In this document: positions 35,285-42,756 of the stretch, piece after piece
How the letters are laid out: each line of letters begins with the position of its first letter
How positions within the stretch are numbered: position 1 is the first letter of the stretch
Translations under genes and position numbers: made by a program
The notes under the pieces: model-generated
Seen by the model: the letters and a program-made list of their open reading frames with translations, nothing else
What the model was told of the DNA's origin: nothing
Database searches by the model: none
From: an uncultured Sphingomonadaceae bacterium
Lineage (GTDB): Bacteria; Pseudomonadota; Alphaproteobacteria; Sphingomonadales; Sphingomonadaceae
Direction: 5' to 3'
DNA length: 64,000 bases
NCBI GenBank assembly: GCA_947499255.1
Contig: CANMNF010000002.1
Location: 446,430 to 510,429 of the forward strand

Positions 35285-36489
35285 CAGCCAAAAATCCTTT
35301 TTGTGCGTTCAATGCCGCTCATCAATGCGGCAATATCATCTTGATTTGAATAGATGCCAAAGCTCGCGCGTGCTGTGGCCGGCACATCGAGCAGTTCCAT
35401 CAGCGGCTGCGCGCAATGATGTCCTGCGCGGATGGCCACGTTCTCTTCATCCAATATAGTGCCCAAATCATGCGGATGCACGCCATCGAGCATAAAGCTG
35501 ACAATACCCGCCGACGCTTCGGGGCCAAACAGCGTCACATCATTGCGCGCGCGCAACGCTTCACGCACCTCGGCAACAAGGCTGGCTTCGTGCGCTTGGA
35601 TCTGCGCACGGTCGAATTGCATCACATAATCGCAAGCCGCAGCAAAGCCGATAACTTCGGTGATAGCAGGCGTTCCAGCCTCAAAGCGCTGCGGTGCGGG
35701 CGCATAGGTTGTGCCAGCAAAAGTAACCTTGTCGATCATCGCGCCGCCGCCTTGCCATGGCGGCATTTCATCGAGCAAATCAGCGCGGCCCCATAAGGCT
35801 CCGATACCCGTGGGTCCATAAATCTTATGCGCGGACAACGCGTAAAAATCGCAGTCCAGCGCGGCGACATCCACCGGCATGCGCGGTACCGCCTGGCAGC
35901 CATCAAGCAACAGTTTCGCGCCGGCTTTATGCGCCAGTTGTGCCGCGCGGCTTTCATCCAGCATTGATCCCAACACATTGGAAACATGTGCAAAAGAAAC
36001 CATTTCATGCTCTGGCGTCAGCATCTTTTCCGCCGCATCCAGATCAATTCGGCCATCTGTGGTCAACGGGCACACATCCACCTGCCACCCGGCCAATTGC
36101 CAGGGAACGATGTTGGAATGATGCTCCAGAGCCGAAAGCAGAACGCGGCCCTTTTTCGGCCAACTATAGGCGAGCAAGTTAATCGCCTCGGTCGCGCCGC
36201 GGGTGAACACAAGTTCGTCCTCATGCCCGCCGATAAAACCGGCAATGGTGCGCCGCGCGGCTTCATAAGCCACCGTCATATTGGCAGAACGGGCATATAC
36301 GCCCCGATGCACCGTCGCATAATCTTCGCCCAAAGCGCGGGCCATGGCATCGATCACCGCGCGCGGCTTTTGCGCCGTCGCAGCAGAATCGAGATAATGC
36401 CACGTCTTGCCTTGATCTGTCGTCAGGCCGGGGAAGTCATCCCGGGCGCTTTTCAACGCGGCGGGCGCGGTTAGCGTGGTCGTGGTCAT
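35284..36489 (-). CDS. sufS: Cysteine desulfurase SufS
   Basis: A 401-residue PLP enzyme that takes sulfur from cysteine for cluster assembly. Group II desulfurase signatures: YLDSAATAQKP, VHRGVYARSANMT, FTRGATEAINLLA, LEHHSNIVPWQ, HVSNVLGSMLD, the PLP lysine in FYALSAHKIYGPTGIGALWG, and the catalytic Cys loop IRAGHHCAQPLM. The SufE partner is not in the window. The start overlaps the sufD stop by four bases. Confidence 0.96.
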   Translation of the reverse strand: MTTTTLTAPAALKSARDDFPGLTTDQGKTWHYLDSAATAQKPRAVIDAMARALGEDYATVHRGVYARSANMTVAYEAARRTIAGFIGGHEDELVFTRGATEAINLLAYSWPKKGRVLLSALEHHSNIVPWQLAGWQVDVCPLTTDGRIDLDAAEKMLTPEHEMVSFAHVSNVLGSMLDESRAAQLAHKAGAKLLLDGCQAVPRMPVDVAALDCDFYALSAHKIYGPTGIGALWGRADLLDEMPPWQGGGAMIDKVTFAGTTYAPAPQRFEAGTPAITEVIGFAAACDYVMQFDRAQIQAHEASLVAEVREALRARNDVTLFGPEASAGIVSFMLDGVHPHDLGTILDEENVAIRAGHHCAQPLMELLDVPATARASFGIYSNQDDIAALMSGIERTKRIFG

Positions 36490-37238
36490 AAGGCTGCCTC
36501 CGAAAGGCTTGCCAAAGCTACATCGAACAGCCGCTCTTGCTGGGCTTCGTCATTAAGCTCACCCAAAGCGTCTGCGATAAAAGCGCGCACCAACAAACGT
36601 TTGGCGATGTCAGGCGATAGGCCACGGCTCGCCATATAGAAACGCGCCATTTCATCCATTTGCCCGATCGCTGCGCCATGTGCACATTTTACATCGTCCG
36701 CGAAGATTTCCAGCTCCGGCTTGGCATTGGCCGCCGCGCCTTTTTCCAGCAGCAGCGCTTTAAAATCTTGGGCGGCATCGGTGCGTTGTCCTTCACGGCC
36801 TACATCGATGCGGCCCAGAAAATTGCCTGTCGCTTCATCCCAATGCACGCTGCGCACGGTCTGATTGCTGGTCGCATCAGGCGCATTGTGGATCGTGCGG
36901 GTCACAAATTCGCGAACAGCATTCCCGCCGCCAATTGTGATGCCGCCAAATTCAAAATGTGCGCCCGAAGCAAGGTTTACCTCTAGCTCCACGCGCGTGT
37001 AATCGCCCGCCGCGATGACGGCGAAGACCTCCGCCCGCGCATTCTTAGCAAGGTCAATGCTCACCCGGTGCAAAAGCGGGCCTGAGGAATCAAAACTGAG
37101 ACATTCGCGGTAGGTATCACTTTGTTGTACCGCGATTTTCTGAGTCTTCTCAAAAGCTTCCGGGGCAAACGAGTCCAGCGCCTTGGAATCGGCGTAACGC
37201 CATTCCTCAAGTTTGGTTGATGGTGTGTTAGTGATCAT
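36486..37238 (-). CDS. sufD: Fe-S cluster scaffold component SufD
   Basis: A 250-residue SufBD-family protein, short for SufD (often 380-430) but with the core: NAVREFVTRTIHNAPDATSNQTVRSV, FLGRIDVGREGQRTDAAQDFKALLLEKGAAANAKPELEIFADDVKCAHGAAIGQMDEMARFYMASRGL. ATG 37238 (MITNTPSTKLEEWRY) overlaps the upstream gene's stop by four bases (ATGA). It forms the SufBCD scaffold with sufB and sufC of this operon. The shortness lies in the N-terminal half. Confidence 0.93.
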   Translation of the reverse strand: MITNTPSTKLEEWRYADSKALDSFAPEAFEKTQKIAVQQSDTYRECLSFDSSGPLLHRVSIDLAKNARAEVFAVIAAGDYTRVELEVNLASGAHFEFGGITIGGGNAVREFVTRTIHNAPDATSNQTVRSVHWDEATGNFLGRIDVGREGQRTDAAQDFKALLLEKGAAANAKPELEIFADDVKCAHGAAIGQMDEMARFYMASRGLSPDIAKRLLVRAFIADALGELNDEAQQERLFDVALASLSEAAL

Positions 37239-37546
37239 CGGCTTTGCCTCGCATGGCGACGGCGGAATTCTTCCAGGATATTCCCGCGACTGTTGGACAT
37301 ACAAGCGATCATCTCTTCACGATTATCGCCATTGGCGCGAAAACAAGCGGTAGCTGTACGGCACAATCTGTCGTCCACGCGCTTATGCCCGCTGCTTTGT
37401 GATAAAGAGCAGCTCCAACGGCCCTTATCATCCTGCGCAATGCTGACTTCGATCTGTTCAAGCCGTTTGGCAAGGACAAGGATCGTGTCCTCATCCCCGG
37501 CAGGCGCAGCGCTTTGCAGCATCATAAGGGCAGCAAGAATGCTCAT
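37235..37546 (-). CDS. Small exported Cys-containing protein inside the suf operon
   Basis: A 103-residue protein starting MSILAALMMLQSAAPAGDED, a short hydrophobic signal, with four cysteines (WSCSLSQSSG, DDRLCRTATACF, EEMIACMSNSR) and a basic C-terminus. It overlaps both neighbours by ATGA (sufC upstream, sufD downstream), so it is made in step with them. No family is recognised. Four cysteines in a suf operon invite a metal or disulfide role, but an exported protein would not meet cytoplasmic SufBCD. Confidence 0.65.
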   Translation of the reverse strand: MSILAALMMLQSAAPAGDEDTILVLAKRLEQIEVSIAQDDKGRWSCSLSQSSGHKRVDDRLCRTATACFRANGDNREEMIACMSNSRGNILEEFRRRHARQSR

Positions 37547-38289
37547 GCGGCCATCACCTCGTCATAGCCCCCGGCCTCCAATTGGCGCGCGAGTTCAGCA
37601 TCGCCGGTTTTGACAATGCGGCCATCGCTCAAAATATGCACGAAGTCGGGCTGCACGTAATCCAGCAGGCGTTGATAATGGGTGATCAGCAGCACGGCCT
37701 TTTCGGGCTGGCGCATGATCGCATTGATGCCTTCGCCCACCACTTTGAGCGCATCGATATCAAGGCCGCTATCGGTTTCATCAAGGATCGCGAAAGCGGG
37801 ATCGAGAATGCCCATCTGGACCATTTCGTTGCGCTTCTTCTCACCACCGGAAAAGCCGACATTTACGTTGCGCTTGAGCATTTCCATATCGAGTTTGAGC
37901 AGGCCCGCCTTCTCTTTGGCCAGCTTGATAAATTCGCCGCCCGTTAGCGGCTCCTGATCGCGCTGGGCGCGCTGCGAATTCAACGCTTCGCGCAGGAATT
38001 GCAGGTTGGAAACGCCGGGAATTTCAACCGGATATTGGAAGCCGAGAAACAGGCCGGTCGCCGCACGTTCATGCGGGTCAAGCGCCAGCAAGTCGGTGCC
38101 ATTGAAGGTCACCGAACCGCCCGTCACTTCATAACCGGGCCTGCCGCCCAACACATAAGACAGCGTGGATTTGCCCGCGCCATTGGGGCCCATAATCGCA
38201 TGGATCTCGCCCGCATTCACGGTGAGCGAGAGGCCTTTGAGGATGGTTTTGCCGTCTATTTCGGCGTGCAGGTCATTGATTTGCAGCAT
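37543..38289 (-). CDS. sufC: Fe-S assembly ATPase SufC
   Basis: A 248-residue ABC-type ATPase of the SufBCD complex. Visible are Walker A (GPNGAGKST, about residues 35-43), signature SGGEKKRNE, Walker B AILDETDSGLD, and the His loop VLLITHYQRLLDYV. ATP hydrolysis reshapes the SufB-SufD scaffold. The start overlaps the upstream stop (TAATG) and the end overlaps the next start (ATGA), so it is translationally coupled in the operon. Confidence 0.96.
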   Translation of the reverse strand: MLQINDLHAEIDGKTILKGLSLTVNAGEIHAIMGPNGAGKSTLSYVLGGRPGYEVTGGSVTFNGTDLLALDPHERAATGLFLGFQYPVEIPGVSNLQFLREALNSQRAQRDQEPLTGGEFIKLAKEKAGLLKLDMEMLKRNVNVGFSGGEKKRNEMVQMGILDPAFAILDETDSGLDIDALKVVGEGINAIMRQPEKAVLLITHYQRLLDYVQPDFVHILSDGRIVKTGDAELARQLEAGGYDEVMAA

Positions 38290-38543
38290 TATTGCGTCCT
38301 GTTGAATGAAATCGCGACGTTGGCCGCTTCGTCCATAAAGCCATCGTCTCCGCGATATTGCGGGGAAGCGAACTGGCAGAAATAATTGAGCGCGGGGTCC
38401 GCATGGCCTTTTTCGCGCACCTCATCGGGCATGGCATCGTCGAACCACCAGACATCGGCCTTGGACCATTTGGTAAGCTCACCGCGAAGCCCGCCCGCTG
38501 TGGCAAGCTCGACAAGTTTCTGGATGGCCTCGCTCATTGTCAT
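38289..38543 (-). CDS. Unknown 84-residue protein in the suf operon
   Basis: A small acidic soluble protein (MTMSEAIQKLVELATAGGLRGELTKWSKADVWWFDDAMPDEV, FCQFASPQYRGDDGFMDEAANVAISF). ATG 38543 overlaps the TGA of the DUF559 gene by one base, with GGGGAG upstream, and its own stop overlaps the sufC start. It is Trp and Phe rich for its size. No family is recognised. Position implies coexpression with sufC. Confidence 0.6.
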   Translation of the reverse strand: MTMSEAIQKLVELATAGGLRGELTKWSKADVWWFDDAMPDEVREKGHADPALNYFCQFASPQYRGDDGFMDEAANVAISFNRTQ

Positions 38544-39124
38544 CACTCTCCCCTGTCCGAAGAGTAAGAGCGCTGCCGATCACGGGGAGCGCCGTCTCGG
38601 GGAGGGCCATTGCCCTCGCGGTCATAACGCGGCTTGGTCTGGCGCGGATGGGCGGCATTGTGCGCACGGCGTGCGGCACCCTTGTCACCAATGCGCAACC
38701 GCATGCCGGCAGTGATGCGGGCGAGTGTTTCGTCCATATCCTCAAGCACATCGGCCGCTTTGATCCGCATCACGCGGATGCCAACGGATTCCAGCGCGCG
38801 GTCGGAGCGGCGCATAATCGCTTCAGGCTCATCGCCTTCATCGATCACTATGCACATGCCCAGATTGTGGCAGTTGAAGTCGACAATCGCGCTGCCGACA
38901 ACGGCGTGGCGGGTAAACTTGTACCGGCCCAGATCCGCCTTGGCGAAACGCGACGCGAGCGCTTTATGCGCATCAGACGAATGCCGCCGCATCTTGCGCG
39001 CCTGATTATGCAGATTGTCGAGCCGCTTCTCCGAAATCTCCCAGCCGCGGCCTTTTTTCTTGAGGCCGGGCGGCGTGGCGTCGTCGGAGGACGGGCGAAG
39101 GTTTAGGGTTTTTCGGGTGGTCAT
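38543..39124 (-). CDS. DUF559-family endonuclease-like protein in the suf operon
   Basis: A 193-residue protein. Its core matches DUF559, a Vsr/restriction-endonuclease-like fold: QARKMRRHSSDAHKALASRF, LGRYKFTRHAVVGSAIVDFNCHNLGMCIVIDEGDEPE, SDRALESVGIRVMRIKAADVLEDMDETLARI. Usual catalytic Asp candidates are in AIVDF and VIDEGD. A basic, Arg/Gly-rich disordered tail follows (about 150-193). Start ATG 39124; the stop overlaps the next gene. A nuclease-like gene amid sufB and sufC is unexpected and may have a different role. Confidence 0.82.
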   Translation of the reverse strand: MTTRKTLNLRPSSDDATPPGLKKKGRGWEISEKRLDNLHNQARKMRRHSSDAHKALASRFAKADLGRYKFTRHAVVGSAIVDFNCHNLGMCIVIDEGDEPEAIMRRSDRALESVGIRVMRIKAADVLEDMDETLARITAGMRLRIGDKGAARRAHNAAHPRQTKPRYDREGNGPPRDGAPRDRQRSYSSDRGE

Positions 39125-39126
39125 TG

Positions 39127-39336
39127 TCAGTTCGCTTCGGTCAGCTTCTTCAACATTGCAATTAGCGTGAAAACATCTTTCTTAGGGATGACGACCCAAG
39201 CATCGTCCTTTGCGTAAGGCGCGGCTTCTTGGCGAATTGCCAAGTCACCGTCAGGGTTTTCGTAAACCACTACCGCCTGCTGCGCTCGGACGACTTCTTC
39301 GCCTTTGAACTCGGACCAATCAAATTCGTCAGACAT
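39127..39336 (-). CDS. Unknown 69-residue acidic protein in the suf operon
   Basis: A small protein, MSDEFDWSEFKGEEVVRAQQAVVVYENPDGDLAIRQ and VVIPKKDVFTLIAMLKKL, alpha/beta in appearance and without a signal. ATG 39336 starts the conserved-looking part; upstream in-frame codons run into the palindromic element. It lies two bases before the DUF559 start. Function unknown. Confidence 0.6.
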   Translation of the reverse strand: MSDEFDWSEFKGEEVVRAQQAVVVYENPDGDLAIRQEAAPYAKDDAWVVIPKKDVFTLIAMLKKLTEAN

Positions 39337-39368
39337 CACCCCACACCCCCTCAAGCGAAATCGCCTCT

Positions 39369-39446
39369 TCGTCATTGCGAGCGGAGCGAAGCAATCCAGT
39401 TCCAGAGCTGAATTGCCGCGTCGCCTGCGGCTCCTCGCAATGACGA
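39369..39446. repeat. 78-bp imperfect palindrome of the 'CGTCATTGCGAG' dispersed-repeat type
   Basis: TCGTCATTGCGAG (39369-39381) and CTCGCAATGACGA (39434-39446) are exact inverted arms. The inner parts (CGGAGCGAAGCAATCC against GAATTGCCGCGTCGCCTGCG) are diverged versions of the widespread 'CGTCATTGCGAGGAGCCGAAGGCGACGCGGCAATCC' family. It sits between sufB (stop 39463) and the 69-residue gene, so the operon transcript would carry a long hairpin there. Confidence 0.65.
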
Positions 39447-39462
39447 GAGTCAGCAACGTTCG

Positions 39463-40959
39463 TCATCCAACCGAACCTTCCAAGGAAATCGCCAACAACT
39501 TCTGCGCCTCAACCGCAAATTCCATCGGCAGTTCTTTGAGCACATCCTTCGCAAAGCCGTTCACGATCAGCGCCACGGCCTCTTCCTCGCCCAGCCCGCG
39601 TTGCATCGCGTAGAACAGCTGGTCGTCGGAGATTTTCGAAGTGGTCGCCTCGTGCTCGATCTGTGCGGTGGGGTTTTTCACCTCGATATAGGGCACGGTG
39701 TGCGCGCCGCAGTCTGAGCCGAGCAGCAGGCTGTCGCACTGCGTGAAGTTGCGCACATTGTCCGCGTTCGCGCCTACACGGACAAGGCCGCGATAGGTGT
39801 TGTTCGATTTGCCCGCCGAAATCCCTTTGGAGATGATCGTCGAGCGGGTGCCCTTGGCATTGTGGATCATCTTGGTGCCGGTATCGGCCTGCTGGTGGTT
39901 GTTGGTCACCGCCACCGAGTAAAACTCGCCGACGCTGTCTTCACCGTTCAGCACGCAAGAGGGATATTTCCATGTCACAGCAGAGCCGGTTTCCACCTGC
40001 GTCCAGCTGATCTTTGACCGCGCGCCTTGGCACAGGCCGCGCTTCGTCACGAAGTTGTAAATCCCGCCCAGCCCTTCGGCATTGCCGGGATACCAGTTCT
40101 GCACCGTCGAATATTTGATCTCGGCATCTTCCATCGCGACCAGCTCAACCACGGCGGCGTGCAGCTGATTTTCATCGCGCATCGGCGCGGTGCAGCCTTC
40201 CAGATAGCTGACGTAAGAGCCTTTTTCGGCGATGATCAGCGTGCGTTCGAACTGGCCGGTATTCTCGGCATTGATGCGGAAATAGGTCGACAGCTCCATC
40301 GGGCAGCGCACGCCTTCGGGGATGTAGACAAAGGTGCCGTCAGAAAAGACCGCGCAATTCAATGTGGCGAAGTAGTTGTCGCGCACCGGCACGACTTTGC
40401 CGAGCCACTTCTTCACCAGCTCGGGATATTCGCGGATCGCTTCACTAATGGAAAGGAAGATGACGCCTGCCTTCTTCAATTCCTCGCGGAAAGTGGTGGC
40501 GACGCTAACGCTATCAAATACGGCATCCACCGCGACTTTACGCGCGCCTTTAACGCCGGCCAGAACCTCTTGTTCTGCAACGGGAATGCCCAGCTTGTCA
40601 TATACAGATTTGATCTCAGGATCGAGCTCATCAAGCGATTCCAGCTCCACCTTCTTCTTCGGAGCGGCGTAGTAATACGCATCCTGATAATCGATCTTGG
40701 GATAGCCGACTTTGGCCCAATCCGGCTCTTCCATATCCTGCCAGATGCGGAAGGCTTTCAGGCGCCAGTCGAGCATCCATTCCGGCTCATTCTTTTTGCC
40801 CGAAATAAACCGCACCGTGCTTTCATCCAGGCCCTTGGGCGCGAAATCGGTTTCGATGTCGGAGGAGAAGCCATGTTCGTATTCCGCCGCTTTTGCAGCA
40901 GCGTTCTTGGCATCTTGATCCATCTGGGAACGGTCTTGCAGGTTTACATCTTGGGTCAT
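39463..40959 (-). CDS. sufB: Fe-S cluster scaffold SufB
   Basis: A 498-residue scaffold protein of the SufBCD complex. Visible are [122 protein letters not shown] and [34 protein letters not shown], with the conserved cysteines and histidines. ATG 40959 overlaps the stop of the Rrf2 regulator by ATGA. It is the first structural gene of the operon. Confidence 0.97.
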   Translation of the reverse strand: MTQDVNLQDRSQMDQDAKNAAAKAAEYEHGFSSDIETDFAPKGLDESTVRFISGKKNEPEWMLDWRLKAFRIWQDMEEPDWAKVGYPKIDYQDAYYYAAPKKKVELESLDELDPEIKSVYDKLGIPVAEQEVLAGVKGARKVAVDAVFDSVSVATTFREELKKAGVIFLSISEAIREYPELVKKWLGKVVPVRDNYFATLNCAVFSDGTFVYIPEGVRCPMELSTYFRINAENTGQFERTLIIAEKGSYVSYLEGCTAPMRDENQLHAAVVELVAMEDAEIKYSTVQNWYPGNAEGLGGIYNFVTKRGLCQGARSKISWTQVETGSAVTWKYPSCVLNGEDSVGEFYSVAVTNNHQQADTGTKMIHNAKGTRSTIISKGISAGKSNNTYRGLVRVGANADNVRNFTQCDSLLLGSDCGAHTVPYIEVKNPTAQIEHEATTSKISDDQLFYAMQRGLGEEEAVALIVNGFAKDVLKELPMEFAVEAQKLLAISLEGSVG

Positions 40960-41378
40960 GCAGGTTCTTTCACTTGCAATTGGGCCAGCTGCGCCAGCGA
41001 AATATCGGCCAGAGCGCCGCGCATGGCGGAATTTACGAGGCCCCAATGGGGGCGGACTTGGCATTGCGCTTCAAGGACGCAGTCATTGCGCCCTTCTTCG
41101 ACGCAGGCGGTAAGGGCAATCGGCCCTTCGACTGCCTCAACAATATCAGCCAGATTGATGGCCGCAGAAGGGCGGGCAAGCTGTATCCCGCCGCCCGCTC
41201 CCCTGATCGAATTGATCAGGCCCGCGCGTGACAACGTGCTCACCAGTTTTTGCACGGTGGGCTGATTAAGCCCTGTTTCCGCCGCCAATTGCGCCGCAGA
41301 CACGCGCACACCGCCGCAATGGCGCGCAGCAGCGCACATCGTAACGACGGCATAATCGGCCATGGATGACAGGCGCAT
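40956..41378 (-). CDS. Rrf2-family regulator of the suf operon
   Basis: A 140-residue winged-helix protein. [17 protein letters not shown] and [36 protein letters not shown] form the Rrf2 DNA-binding domain. The three cysteines of [15 protein letters not shown] are the cluster ligands of IscR/SufR-like sensors. It likely senses Fe-S status and represses its own operon. It is coupled to sufB by ATGA. The regulatory site should lie in 41379-41500; no unambiguous operator could be read there. Confidence 0.92.
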   Translation of the reverse strand: MRLSSMADYAVVTMCAAARHCGGVRVSAAQLAAETGLNQPTVQKLVSTLSRAGLINSIRGAGGGIQLARPSAAINLADIVEAVEGPIALTACVEEGRNDCVLEAQCQVRPHWGLVNSAMRGALADISLAQLAQLQVKEPA

Positions 41379-41498
41379 TTGCGGGCCTTTGGGTTAAGTG
41401 GACTGATTTGTTCCGATTTCACCTAGTGATCGCGCCGCCATGTTGCAATGCGAAATCGCCTATTGCGAGTCGTTCGCGCATTTGTGCGGGGATTGGCG

Positions 41499-41534
41499 AA
41501 AAAAAGGGCGGCGCATCAATGAGATACGCCGCCC
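41499..41534 (-). terminator. Strong intrinsic terminator on the minus strand upstream of the suf operon
   Basis: Read on the minus strand: GGGCGGCG (41534-41527), a 13-base loop, CGCCGCCC (41513-41506), then seven Ts (41505-41499). It ends a transcript from the right that contains no credible ORF, 120 bases before the Rrf2 regulator start. Confidence 0.85.
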
Positions 41535-41690
41535 ATAAAGTGGAGAACTCGATGCGAAAACTGCTCCGAGCCCTTCGGGTCGCACCGGCCAGATACCTGA
41601 TTCAACCCCAAGCCCGCTTGTAAAAAAGCGACAATTGGTATGAAAACTCCTGTTAGGTCTGATATTTAGCGGCGTGGCATTGCGCAAAGC
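41499..41690 (-). ncRNA. Candidate small RNA or leader between pyrD and the suf operon
   Basis: The 326-base gap 41379-41704 has no supported ORF but ends a minus-strand transcript at a strong terminator. Upstream of it (minus strand) are further structures: CGCTT/AAGCG around a T run near 41621-41636, and CGGTGCGA paired with TCGCATCG enclosing CCCGAAGGG. A -10-like TAAATA lies near 41670. It could be a free small RNA or an attenuated leader of the suf operon. It does not match SRP RNA (no GGAAGGAAGCAG) and I could not confirm 6S. The 5' end is approximate. Confidence 0.35.
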
Positions 41691-41704
41691 GCGCTGTTCC
41701 TGCC

Positions 41705-42745
41705 ATGGGCTGGACTATGCTTTATCGCCTGCTGCGCCCCGCTTTGTTTCTGCTCGATGGAGAGACAGCGCATCGCGCCGCGCTCACCGCCTTAAAGGTT
41801 GCACCCATCGGCGCGCGGCCAAAGGATGACGGGCCATTGGCAACCCAAGTGGCTGGACTGCACTTCCCCAACCCCATCGGCATGGCGGCAGGGTTCGATA
41901 AAGACGGCGAAGTTCCAGATGCTTTGCTGGGCATGGGCTTTGGCTTTGTCGAAGTCGGCTCCATCACGCCGCTGCCCCAAGCGGGCAATCCGCGCCCACG
42001 CCTGTTTCGCCTGCCAGAAGATCGCGCGGTGATAAATCGCATGGGGTTTAACAATGGCGGCATCGAGGCGGCACATGCGCGGCTCGCCGGGCGGCAAAAG
42101 CGCGGTGTTTTGGGCGTCAATGTCGGCGCGAACAAGGATGCCAAGGATCGCATCGCTGATTATATCGCCGGGATCACCGCTTTTTCCGGAGTGGCGGATT
42201 ATATCACGGTCAACATCAGCTCGCCCAACACACCCGGCCTGCGCGATTTGCAGAGCGAGCAGGAGCTGAATGATTTGCTTGGCGCAATTGCTGCCTCCCA
42301 TACCAAGGGCGACCCGCCGGTGTTTCTCAAAGTCGCGCCCGATCTTGACGAGGCTGCGCCCGGACGGATCGTTGAGGCGGTGATGAAACATGGCCTTGCC
42401 GGGATTATTGTCTCCAATACCACCATCAGCCGCCCTGAGCTGCGATCATCGCAAGCGGGCGAAGCGGGTGGGCTTTCGGGCGCTCCTTTAAAACCGCTCG
42501 CACTGGCGCAATTGCGCGCCTTTCGCGCCGTTGCAGGCGATGCTCTGCCGCTGATCGGCGTTGGCGGTATCGGTTCGACGCAGGATGCATGGGAGCGGAT
42601 CAGAGCCGGGGCAAGTCTGGTTCAGCTTTACAGCGCTGCGGTCTACCAAGGTCCGGGTATTGCAAAGCAAATCACCCGTGGCCTAACGCAATTGATGCGC
42701 CGCGATGGCTTTGCCACCATTGCCGAGGCGGTCGGAACCGAATAG
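41705..42745 (+). CDS. pyrD: Dihydroorotate dehydrogenase (quinone), class 2
   Basis: A 346-residue membrane-associated flavoenzyme that oxidises dihydroorotate to orotate in pyrimidine synthesis, passing electrons to quinone. It has the class 2 N-terminal helix (MLYRLLRPALFLLDGETAH), NPIGMAAGFDKDGE, GSITPLPQAGNPRPRLFRLPEDRAVINRMGFNN, TVNISSPNTPGLRDLQ, SNTTISRP, GGLSGAPLKPLA and GVGGIGSTQDAWERIRAGASLVQLYSA. ATG 41705 or the in-frame ATG at 41717 (MLYRLL) could be the start. The ggt gene follows 11 bases after the stop. Confidence 0.95.
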   Translation: MGWTMLYRLLRPALFLLDGETAHRAALTALKVAPIGARPKDDGPLATQVAGLHFPNPIGMAAGFDKDGEVPDALLGMGFGFVEVGSITPLPQAGNPRPRLFRLPEDRAVINRMGFNNGGIEAAHARLAGRQKRGVLGVNVGANKDAKDRIADYIAGITAFSGVADYITVNISSPNTPGLRDLQSEQELNDLLGAIAASHTKGDPPVFLKVAPDLDEAAPGRIVEAVMKHGLAGIIVSNTTISRPELRSSQAGEAGGLSGAPLKPLALAQLRAFRAVAGDALPLIGVGGIGSTQDAWERIRAGASLVQLYSAAVYQGPGIAKQITRGLTQLMRRDGFATIAEAVGTE

Positions 42746-42756
42746 CAGCAGGCATT

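Noticed and set aside
40027-41265. 412-residue plus-strand ORF
   Set aside because: It lies antisense to sufB and the Rrf2 regulator, both certain. It is long only because of the GC-rich codon pattern.
41499-41690. Identification of the candidate RNA as 6S RNA or SRP RNA
   Set aside because: The GGAAGGAAGCAG core of SRP RNA is absent, and I could not pair the ends into the long closed stem of 6S RNA. Only a generic candidate RNA is reported.
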